Shown here in pieces: positions 1 through 5,143 of a stretch of 6,453 nucleotides of DNA. Numbering within the stretch: position 1 is the stretch's first letter; each line of letters opens with the position of its first letter. A program made the position numbers and the translations under genes. Under the pieces are notes generated by a model. The model was not told the DNA's origin. It did no database searches and saw only the letters and a program-made list of their open reading frames with translations. The stretch comes from Collinsella aerofaciens (GTDB lineage: Bacteria > Actinomycetota > Coriobacteriia > Coriobacteriales > Coriobacteriaceae). The DNA lies in assembly GCA_021641225.1 (NCBI GenBank), contig JAJWXI010000098.1:1-6453 (forward strand). Direction: 5' to 3'.

Positions 1-309
1 GTCCAGGTTGATGTCGAGGCGCTTGGCGGCGGCGGCATCGTACGTGTCCTTGACGTCATCGACCGCAATGGCGCCCTCGTAGACACCAATGGCGTCGAGC
101 GCTACGAATCGGTCGGGACGCTCGATCATGCCCGCGATATCGGACTGGCGGACCATAAAGCCGACCACGCGCGTACCGCCCGGGGTAAAGACCGGAAAGT
201 GAATCTTTCCGAGCTTTTTTGGGCTGCGCGGCGTGCCGTCCTTTTTGGTGCGCTTGTCCTCGGTAGGCTTGCGATAGATCTTGGCGCCGACAAAATCCCC
301 GGCGCGCAT
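1..309 (-). CDS. PRC-barrel domain protein (partial, C-terminus off the left edge)
   Basis: The visible part is the first 103 residues, starting MRAGDFVGAKIYRK and open to base 1, so the stop lies outside the window. The start 'AGDFVGAKIY' followed by a strand-rich stretch with 'LGKIHFPVFTPGG', 'VVGFMV' and 'FVALDAI' looks like a PRC-barrel, a small beta-barrel fold found in the photosynthetic reaction-centre H subunit and in RimM. Stand-alone PRC-barrel proteins are common in Coriobacteriia and mostly have no known function. The ATG shares its A with the TAA stop of the preceding YtxH-type gene (TAATG), which suggests translational coupling and a shared transcript. No signal peptide or membrane segment is visible. 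The early part (residues 14-33) is rich in Lys and Arg. Family assignment is from pattern recognition; function is unknown. Confidence 0.75.
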   Translation of the reverse strand, partial: MRAGDFVGAKIYRKPTEDKRTKKDGTPRSPKKLGKIHFPVFTPGGTRVVGFMVRQSDIAGMIERPDRFVALDAIGVYEGAIAVDDVKDTYDAAAAKRLDINLD

Positions 310-698
310 TATGCCTCGGTCGAGGGCTCCGCAGCCTCGGTATCGGCCTCGACGGCGTTCTCGACCACGACGTCGGCGGCAGGCGTCACGTTGCCGCCCG
401 AAATGGCGTCGTTGAGCTGCTCGCGCAGCTGGTCCATGCGCTCGCGGGCCAGGTCGACCTTGGCGCGCAGGTCGTCAGTCTTGGCGTCGACCATCGGGCC
501 AAAGTCATTCACCGCGGCACGGGCCTCCTCGGCGCTGTGCTCGTAGGTGTCGCGCATATTGTCCCAGGCGTCGTTGGCGATATCGGCAGCCATGGCGCGG
601 GTCTCGGCGCCCGAGCGCGGGGCCAGAGCAACACCGATAATAGCGCCAGCAGCAGCACCAAAAAGTGCGCCGGAGACAAAGCTGAAAGTCTTACCCAT
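309..698 (-). CDS. YtxH-type small membrane-anchored protein
   Basis: The 129-residue product starts MGKTFSF and has a glycine/alanine-rich hydrophobic segment at about residues 7-27, followed directly by 'LAPRSGAETR' (25-34). That pairing is the hallmark of YtxH-domain proteins, first noticed as Bacillus general-stress proteins of unknown biochemical role. Residues ~35-100 are charged and probably helical or coiled-coil (for example 'AKVDLARERMDQLREQ'), and ~105-129 are an acidic, Ala/Glu-rich disordered tail. The expected topology is one membrane helix with the rest in the cytoplasm. Two ATGs, at 704 (MIMGK) and 698 (MGK), share one ribosome site (AGGAGAGG, 706-713 on the minus strand). I prefer 698 for better spacing and the family's usual 'MGK' start. 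The longer frame up to 770 crosses the TATAAT promoter box and is not credible. The gene overlaps the PRC-barrel gene by one base. Confidence 0.85.
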   Translation of the reverse strand: MGKTFSFVSGALFGAAAGAIIGVALAPRSGAETRAMAADIANDAWDNMRDTYEHSAEEARAAVNDFGPMVDAKTDDLRAKVDLARERMDQLREQLNDAISGGNVTPAADVVVENAVEADTEAAEPSTEA

Positions 699-715
699 GA
701 TCATTCCTCTCCTGC

Positions 716-731
716 GGGCACGTCGGTGCCC
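716..731 (-). other. Hairpin in the ytxH leader beside the ribosome site
   Basis: GGGCAC and GTGCCC form a perfect 6-bp, all but one G-C or C-G rich stem with a four-base loop. It lies between the predicted transcript start and the AGGAGAGG ribosome site, ending two bases before it. It could affect translation start or mRNA stability. There is no T-run after it, so it is not a terminator. Its role is inference only. Confidence 0.35.
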
Positions 732-749
732 ACCGTTTGAATGCTGTCC

Positions 750-755
750 ATTATA
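750..755 (-). promoter_or_regulatory. Promoter -10 box for the YtxH/PRC-barrel unit
   Basis: The minus strand reads TATAAT, a perfect sigma-70-type -10 box, about 52 bases before the chosen ATG at 698. This predicts a transcript start near 743 and a leader of about 45 bases. No good -35 hexamer lies 16-18 bases upstream (the minus strand there is GC-rich, around AGCGGC). The promoter may therefore need an activator or rely on the strong -10. It suggests the YtxH/PRC pair can be transcribed separately from the gene upstream. Confidence 0.6.
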
Positions 756-834
756 CCCGCAGCGCATCACTTGCCGCTCCGCTCATCTGCGTACGGCAAA
801 GGCGCAGGTACGTGACGGTGATAAACGCGTAGGC

Positions 835-1668
835 CTACTCCTGAGGCACAGCCGGCATGGCCACCGTGGCACCCGGGTCCTCGCCGGCGCCGTCCACGAG
901 CGGCAGGCCGCCCTCATGCGCAGGTCCTGCCGGAACCGTCGCCGCACCGCCAAAGACGGCAGCGGAGGCCTCATGGTTCTCGGCAACCGCGCCCTCGGTA
1001 TCAATCGCCACCTGAGGCTCGTCGTCAAAGTTGGGGACGCCCTGGGGCTCGGTGGGGACGGGCTCGGCGGTCGCATCGGCAACGGACTCGGCGTCGACCG
1101 GCACATCGCCCTCGTCAGCGCCCTCGTCCTCGGCAGCATCTTCGCCGTTCGCAGTGGCGACGGCCTCATGCGGATCCTTGCCCTCGGCCTCGGCACGCAT
1201 ACCCAAAACCAGGTTGCGCAGGCCCGCGACCGTACCGTCCACGTCGGGGGCGGGCTGGTCGGCGTGCAGGTAAGCCCAATCCATCATGAAGGTGGCAGAC
1301 GACAGCGCGCCGATGGCCAGCGCATCGTCGGGACACGAAAGCTCAATCTCAAAGACGCGCTCGTCATGCTCGCTCACACGGGTGCGCCCGCACGAGATAT
1401 TGCCGGCAAGGCCGGTCTCGTTCATCAGCTCGACCGACACGTGCTCCAGCAGGTGGCAGAGCTCGGTCTGACCCATGCAATCCTGAAACTCGCGGCCGGA
1501 ATCGCCCAGGCACAGATGCTTGGCAATCGCCGGCACCAGATAGTACACACGCGCCGTGGCCTCGATATCCTCCGAGGTCATGAGCGGCATGCCGGGGTTC
1601 ACCAGCACATGCGCGCAGATCTTATCCTCGCTGACGGTGACCTTAAGGATGTTGAACAGGCCTGCCAT
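835..1668 (-). CDS. Stand-alone protein like the cyanophycin synthetase N-terminal domain, with acidic tail
   Basis: The 277-residue product starts MAGLFNILK after a GGGGAG ribosome site. Residues ~1-135 form a compact domain. Its core, 'HLLEHVSVEL' (72-81) followed by 'CGRTR' (93-97) and then a strand 'VFEIEL' (105-110), matches the layout of the N domain of cyanophycin synthetase (CphA), where HxxEHVALEL and FGRTRET precede a similar strand. H72, E75 and H76 form an HxxEH motif, the arrangement of an inverted zinc-peptidase site. Residues ~160-277 are Glu/Asp/Ala/Pro-rich and probably disordered. The ATP-grasp and Mur-ligase-like domains that CphA (about 900 residues) needs for polymer synthesis are absent, so this is not a cyanophycin synthetase. 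It starts 24 bases after the CNNM-type gene and is probably co-transcribed with it. Residues 24-35 ('NPGMPLMTSEDI') and the tail have no match I know. Domain homology is recognised by motif; function is unknown. Confidence 0.7.
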   Translation of the reverse strand: MAGLFNILKVTVSEDKICAHVLVNPGMPLMTSEDIEATARVYYLVPAIAKHLCLGDSGREFQDCMGQTELCHLLEHVSVELMNETGLAGNISCGRTRVSEHDERVFEIELSCPDDALAIGALSSATFMMDWAYLHADQPAPDVDGTVAGLRNLVLGMRAEAEGKDPHEAVATANGEDAAEDEGADEGDVPVDAESVADATAEPVPTEPQGVPNFDDEPQVAIDTEGAVAENHEASAAVFGGAATVPAGPAHEGGLPLVDGAGEDPGATVAMPAVPQE

Positions 1669-1676
1669 AACTCTCC

Positions 1677-1701
1677 CCTACTCGTCCTTGTCCTACTCGT
1701 C
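1677..1701 (-). repeat. Short tandem duplication with double in-frame stop
   Basis: GACGAGTAGG occurs twice on the minus strand (1692-1701 and 1677-1686), offset by 15 bases. The first copy encodes the last Asp-Glu and TAG of the CNNM-type gene. The second gives a second in-frame TAG, whose GGGGAG continuation is the ribosome site of the next gene. It looks like a small local duplication at the gene junction. Confidence 0.6.
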
Positions 1702-3066
1702 GCCATCGTGCGGGTCGGCAAGACCCGCACCCGACGCCGCCGGCTCGTCCGCCGCGGACTCGGAATCCTTCTTATCGGTTTCGGCCGGAGCGATCACGCG
1801 AATGAGCGAGATGCGCTGGCCACGCATCGACTGCACCTTAAACTTGTACCCCGCGACCTCAAACACCTCTCCGATGTCGGGCACCGAGTCGCAAAGCTCC
1901 AAAATCCAGCCGGCGATGGTCTCATAATCATCGCTTTCCTCGAGCGGCCAACCAAGCTCAATCGCGTCATCGCACGAAAAACGCCCATCGACGAGCCACT
2001 CACGGCGCGAGAGGCGCGTGAGGTACTTGTTGTCGGGGTCGAACTCGTCCTCGATCTCGCCCACGATCTCCTCGACGATATCCTCGATGGTGATGATGCC
2101 GGCCGTGCCGCCGTACTCGTCCACGACCACCACGATCTGGTCGTGCGAGGTCTGCATCTCGGACAGCAGCGGCAGAATGTCCTTGGTGTCGGGCACAAAG
2201 GTGGCGTCGCGCAAAAAGTCGGCGATGGGCTGGTCACCCTTGCCGTCGAGCGCGGGCTGGATCAGGTCCTTGATGTGCGCGATGCCCGCCACGTTGTCGG
2301 GATCCTCGTGGTAGACGGGGATACGGCTGAAGCCGGTCTGGCGCATGGTGGACAGCACGTCGGCGACCGTCTCGTCATCCTCGCACATGGTGGTGTCCAC
2401 GCGCGGCACCATGACCTCGCGGGCAACGGTGTCGCCCAGGTCGAAGATCTCGTGGATCATGCGCTTTTCCTCGTCGAGCAGGTCGTCCTGCTCCGAGACC
2501 ATGTACTTGATCTCTTCTTCCGAGACGTTCTGACGGTCGTCGGCACTCTTGATGCGCAGAATGCGGGCCAGGCCATCGGAGCAAGCGCCAGTCAGCCACA
2601 CGAGCGGGCGAGCAATCTTCTGGAACACGGAAAGCGGGCCCACGACCTGCTTGGACACACCCTCGGCATTGGCCAGGCCGATGCGCTTGGGGACGAGCTC
2701 GCCGATCACGATGGACACGAAGGCGACCGCGACGGTGATGATGACCGGCGCCAGGCCGCGCGCGATGGCGGAGAGCGGCGCGATGCCAAAGCTCATGAGC
2801 CACGTGGCGAGCGGGTCGGACAGACTCGTCGAGGCGACGGCGGACGAGGCGAAGCCCACGAGCGTGATGGCGACCTGGATGGTGGCGAGCAGCTGGTCGG
2901 AGTCGGCAGCCAGCTTAATGGCACGCTCGGCGCGCTTGTCGCCTTCCTCGGCCTCGTGCTCCAACACGGCGCGCTTGGCCGTGGTGAGCGCCATCTCGGA
3001 CATAGAGAAGTAGCCGTTGATGAGGGTCAAAACGAGGGTGGTGATAAGGGAGATGGTTATGTCCAT
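1693..3066 (-). CDS. CNNM/CorC-type 'hemolysin family' membrane protein (DUF21, CBS pair, CorC_HlyC)
   Basis: The 457-residue product has the full family order. The DUF21/CNNM membrane domain spans about 1-175, with hydrophobic segments near 4-22, 58-80, 103-125 and 140-160. It carries 'SMSEMAL' (21-27) and 'GELVPKRI' (122-129), the family's conserved SExA and GExxPK signatures. A CBS pair follows at about 213-337, including 'VMVPR' (218-222), 'TGFSRIPVY' (244-252) and 'VVVDEYGGTAGIITIEDIVE' (313-332). A CorC_HlyC domain lies at about 345-427, then a disordered acidic tail. Relatives are linked to Mg2+ (or Co2+) transport or efflux, with the CBS pair sensing nucleotide; the old name 'hemolysin' is misleading. 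I chose ATG 3066 because it starts directly at the first membrane helix and a plausible promoter lies within the longer frame that begins at 3147. The ribosome site is weak: GGAGG is 15 bases upstream. The ion carried cannot be told from sequence. Confidence 0.92.
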   Translation of the reverse strand: MDITISLITTLVLTLINGYFSMSEMALTTAKRAVLEHEAEEGDKRAERAIKLAADSDQLLATIQVAITLVGFASSAVASTSLSDPLATWLMSFGIAPLSAIARGLAPVIITVAVAFVSIVIGELVPKRIGLANAEGVSKQVVGPLSVFQKIARPLVWLTGACSDGLARILRIKSADDRQNVSEEEIKYMVSEQDDLLDEEKRMIHEIFDLGDTVAREVMVPRVDTTMCEDDETVADVLSTMRQTGFSRIPVYHEDPDNVAGIAHIKDLIQPALDGKGDQPIADFLRDATFVPDTKDILPLLSEMQTSHDQIVVVVDEYGGTAGIITIEDIVEEIVGEIEDEFDPDNKYLTRLSRREWLVDGRFSCDDAIELGWPLEESDDYETIAGWILELCDSVPDIGEVFEVAGYKFKVQSMRGQRISLIRVIAPAETDKKDSESAADEPAASGAGLADPHDGDE

Positions 3067-3103
3067 CGGGAGTTTCTCGAACCTCCAAGATTCGGGACGT
3101 CGG

Positions 3104-3131
3104 ATTAAAACGTTGATGGCGGATACGGCAA
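3104..3131 (-). promoter_or_regulatory. Candidate promoter for the CNNM/CphA-N-like unit
   Basis: On the minus strand, TTGCCG (3126-3131) and TTTAAT (3104-3109) are separated by 16 bases, a fair sigma-70-type pair. It would start transcription near 3097 and give a leader of about 30 bases to ATG 3066. The GC palindrome GGCGCCGGCGCC (3133-3144) lies next to the -35 element. Read-through from the TrhA-type gene is also possible, because no clear terminator is visible in the 110-base gap. Confidence 0.4.
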
Positions 3132-3132
3132 T

Positions 3133-3144
3133 GGCGCCGGCGCC
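3133..3144. repeat. 12-bp perfect palindrome GGCGCCGGCGCC
   Basis: This perfect GC-only palindrome lies between the TrhA-type gene stop and the candidate -35 box of the CNNM-type gene. It could be a binding site, a weak hairpin or simply a result of high GC content. There is no T-run, so it is not a convincing terminator. Confidence 0.35.
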
Positions 3145-3176
3145 CAAACGAGGACGCGGGCGCGCAGGCGTGGTCG

Positions 3177-3860
3177 CTAGATTACGAAGAGAATCACCGC
3201 CATGAACTGGAAGATGCTACCGGCGAGCACCCACAGGTGGAACACGCTGTGCAGATAGCGCACGTTTTTGGCGATATAGAACGGCACGCCCACGGTATAG
3301 CACACGCCGCCGACGGCGAGCAGGGCAAGCGCCACGGGGTTCAGCAGCGCCACGAGTGCGGGCAGTTTAAAGACAACGAGCCAGCCCATCAGCAGATAGA
3401 CCAGGCCGCTTACCCAGTGCGGCTGGCGCTCGCGCATAAAGCACTCGAGAGCAATGCCGATAATGGCGATGGCCCATACGGCGAAGAACAGCGCAGCGCC
3501 GCCGTCGTTTGCGAGCGTGATGAGGCAAAACGGCGTATAGCTGCCGGCTATGAGCAGGTAGATGCAGCTGTGGTCGATGATGCGAAACACGCGCTTGGCG
3601 CGCGCGGGCTGAATCGCGTGGTAGAGCGTGGAGGCTAGGTATTCGAGAATAATGCTGACACCATAGACAATCGCCGCGGCCATGTGGGCCGGGCCTCCGC
3701 CGCGCAGGGCAGCGAATACGATCAGGAGCACCAGGCCCGCGATACCCAGCAGGCAGCCGACACCATGGGTGACGGAGTTCATGATCTCCTCGCCCACCGT
3801 GTAGTGTGGAACGGCCGCGGTCTTGGGTCGCGGCTTAGAACTGTCGCTCGAATCGGACAT
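3177..3860 (-). CDS. trhA: TrhA / hemolysin III family seven-helix membrane protein (PAQR superfamily)
   Basis: The 227-residue product has about seven hydrophobic helices after a short polar N-terminus: roughly 34-52, 57-76, 98-117, 122-140, 149-165, 175-195 and 208-226. Family signatures are in place: 'EEIMNSVTHG' (24-33), 'STLYH' (77-81) at the end of helix 2, 'RIIDHS' (93-98) before helix 3, and 'HSVFH' (204-208) at the start of helix 7. The Ser/His/Asp/His set is the metal-binding hydrolase-like site of the PAQR/CREST superfamily. Bacterial members are linked to membrane-lipid homeostasis; the 'hemolysin' name comes from one early Bacillus observation. The length is typical. ATG 3860 is chosen because GGAGG stands 11 bases before it; the TTG at 3878 overlaps that ribosome site and is rejected. 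It is divergent from the alpha/beta hydrolase gene. Confidence 0.92.
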   Translation of the reverse strand: MSDSSDSSKPRPKTAAVPHYTVGEEIMNSVTHGVGCLLGIAGLVLLIVFAALRGGGPAHMAAAIVYGVSIILEYLASTLYHAIQPARAKRVFRIIDHSCIYLLIAGSYTPFCLITLANDGGAALFFAVWAIAIIGIALECFMRERQPHWVSGLVYLLMGWLVVFKLPALVALLNPVALALLAVGGVCYTVGVPFYIAKNVRYLHSVFHLWVLAGSIFQFMAVILFVI

Positions 3861-3895
3861 GCCGGTTACATCCTCCAACGTAAAGAGTTCTCAAC

Positions 3896-3904
3896 ACTAT
3901 ATCA
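3896..3904 (-). promoter_or_regulatory. Candidate extended -10 promoter for the TrhA-type gene
   Basis: The minus strand reads TGATATAGT, an extended -10 (TGn plus TATAGT). The predicted transcript start is near 3889, about 29 bases before ATG 3860. There is no good -35, which is usual when an extended -10 is present. A TGTTGA half-site (minus strand, 3891-3896) overlaps its downstream edge. Confidence 0.45.
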
Positions 3905-3967
3905 AAGCGTCTGGGTGCGTGCGAAATTTGCACCATACGTGACCCTTTGTTTACCCATTCTTTGCCT

Positions 3968-3981
3968 GTTGACGCATCAAC
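3968..3981. promoter_or_regulatory. Candidate operator copy 1 (GTTGACGCATCAAC)
   Basis: Inverted arms GTTGA and TCAAC flank four bases. The site covers the whole -35 hexamer of the rightward promoter, a typical place for a repressor. It matches the second copy at 4013-4026 in 11 of 14 positions; the three differences are all C/T. The regulator is unknown. Confidence 0.4.
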
Positions 3982-3997
3982 GGTGAACGTCCATAAT
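3969..3997 (+). promoter_or_regulatory. Strong sigma-70-type promoter for the alpha/beta hydrolase gene
   Basis: TTGACG (3969-3974) and CATAAT (3992-3997) are each 5 of 6 to consensus and lie exactly 17 bases apart in an AT-rich gap. Transcription should start near 4004, giving a leader of about 43 bases. The leader ends with the strong ribosome site AAGGAG (4033-4038), eight bases before ATG 4047. Confidence 0.75.
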
Positions 3998-4012
3998 GCG
4001 CTTGCATTAAAT

Positions 4013-4026
4013 GTTGATGTATTAAC
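4013..4026. promoter_or_regulatory. Candidate operator copy 2 (GTTGATGTATTAAC)
   Basis: This is a second copy of the GTTGAYGYATYAAC motif, 45 bp from the first centre to centre, in the untranslated leader just before the ribosome site. Its arms GTTGA and TTAAC have one mismatch. The flanks also pair (ATGTT with AACAT). Paired sites of this kind often bind one dimeric regulator each. Confidence 0.4.
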
Positions 4027-4046
4027 ATCTTTAAGGAGAACCGTAA

Positions 4047-5012
4047 ATGCCTCAAAGCGCACACCCCCATCGAAAGTTCAAGATAGCCGGCATTGTTACG
4101 TTGGTAGTCGTTGTCGCGCTGCTGGGGTTTGCCGGCAACTTTCTGTTTGACTTCGCGCTGAATCCCCGCGCGCCATACACCATGAAGATGATGCAGGACG
4201 GCAAGGACGACAAAGAAGGTGAGCAGCCGGATGCCGAGGACACCGAGGCGCGGGCATGGTTTAAAGAGAACCGCGAGAGCAGCAGCCTCACCGCAGATGA
4301 CGGAACCGAACTTGTCGCTTGGTATTTTGCTGCGTCGGAGAGCACGCACGACTACGCCGTTTGCCTGCATGGATATACCAACGAGCCCATCGGTATGGCC
4401 CGATACGTCAAGCGATTCCACGACCGCGGCATGAACGTGCTCGCACCTGCCGCGCGCGCCCACGAGCGCTCCGGCGGCGACTATATCGGCATGGGCTGGC
4501 CCGAGCGCCTCGACATCGTCGCATGGATCGAGCGAATCGTTCAGACTGACCCCGAGGCGCGTATCCTGGTCTTTGGCGAGTCGATGGGTGCGGCAACCGC
4601 CATGAACGTCGCGGGGGAATCTCTGCCCGCAAACGTGAAATGCATTATCGAGGACTGCGGTTATACGAGCGTTTGGGACGAGTTTTCTCTGCAGCTCAAG
4701 GACGTGTTCGGCCTGCCCAGCTTTCCCTTGCTCGATGTAGCAAACTTGGTGTGCAACGTGCGCGCGGGCTACGACTTTCATAAGGCGAGCAGTGTGGAGC
4801 AACTCGAACACGCGACGGTTCCCATGCTGTTTATCCACGGCGACCAGGACACCTTTGTGCCGTACAGCATGCTCGACCAAAACTACGACGCGTGCGCCAG
4901 CAAGGTCAAGCAAAAGCTCACTATCCACGGCGCCACCCATGCCAAGAGCGCGCAAGTCGACCCCGAGCTCTACTGGAATACGGTCGACGACTTCCTCGAC
5001 GAGAATTTTTAG
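4047..5012 (+). CDS. Membrane-anchored alpha/beta hydrolase (YqkD-like)
   Basis: The 321-residue product has a basic N-terminus (HPHRKFK) and one hydrophobic helix at about 12-34 with no lipobox, so it is probably an uncleaved anchor with the catalytic domain outside. A charged linker (47-80) leads to the alpha/beta-hydrolase fold. Visible elements are the oxyanion-side 'CLHGY' (106-110), the nucleophile elbow 'GESMGA' with Ser179, 'HGDQDTFVP' with the likely acid Asp268, and 'GATHAKS' with His298. The segment 'GDYIGMGWPERLD' (144-156) is typical of the YqkD-like group. The usual DxRGHGxS before it reads 'AARAHERS' here. The substrate is unknown; small esters or acyl groups are the default guess for the fold. 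Start is supported by AAGGAG at eight bases and a strong promoter. The gene is single and ends before a bidirectional terminator. Confidence 0.88.
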   Translation: MPQSAHPHRKFKIAGIVTLVVVVALLGFAGNFLFDFALNPRAPYTMKMMQDGKDDKEGEQPDAEDTEARAWFKENRESSSLTADDGTELVAWYFAASESTHDYAVCLHGYTNEPIGMARYVKRFHDRGMNVLAPAARAHERSGGDYIGMGWPERLDIVAWIERIVQTDPEARILVFGESMGAATAMNVAGESLPANVKCIIEDCGYTSVWDEFSLQLKDVFGLPSFPLLDVANLVCNVRAGYDFHKASSVEQLEHATVPMLFIHGDQDTFVPYSMLDQNYDACASKVKQKLTIHGATHAKSAQVDPELYWNTVDDFLDENF

Positions 5013-5057
5013 GCAAATAGTACGGTTTACTGGTCTATCTGACCCCTAGCACTTCCG

Positions 5058-5096
5058 AAAATCCGCCCGCGAGCGCTGTGCTCGCGGGCGGATTTT
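5058..5096. terminator. Bidirectional intrinsic terminator between convergent genes
   Basis: A perfect 17-bp inverted repeat (AAAATCCGCCCGCGAGC with its complement) encloses the five-base loop GCTGT. The stem has a GC-rich core and ends in A4 on one side and T4 on the other, so it works as a stem plus U-tract on both strands. It lies 45 bases after the hydrolase stop and 47 bases after the DUF362 stop, fitting a shared terminator. Confidence 0.9.
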
Positions 5097-5143
5097 GCTT
5101 GAATTAAGCCACGAATGCGCTTGTTTTGTCCAATAGCTAGGCG

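Noticed and set aside
699..834. Terminator after the CphA-N-like gene
   Set aside because: Only weak GC-rich pairing such as CTGCG with CGCAG is visible and no T-run follows, so an intrinsic terminator cannot be supported.
835..1668. Cyanophycin synthetase or a broken remnant of it
   Set aside because: Only the N-domain-like part is present. The reading frame is intact with its own stop and an added tail, and the DNA on either side shows no remains of the ATP-grasp or Mur-ligase domains.
547..3108. 853-codon open frame on the plus strand
   Set aside because: It lies antisense to three well-supported genes. Its sequence is rich in His, Arg, Gly and Val with no domain, as expected from the reverse complement of high-GC coding DNA.
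3067..3147. 27-residue N-terminal extension of the CNNM-type protein
   Set aside because: The extension is not typical of the family, a plausible promoter lies inside it, and the hydrophobic first helix begins right after the ATG at 3066.
1693..3860. A haemolysin or virulence locus, from two adjacent 'hemolysin' family genes
   Set aside because: Both family names are historical. The motifs point to an ion-transport type CNNM protein and a PAQR/TrhA membrane-homeostasis protein, not to toxins.
3951..4955. 334-codon open frame on the minus strand
   Set aside because: It is the shadow of the alpha/beta hydrolase, which has a full catalytic triad, a good ribosome site and a strong promoter.
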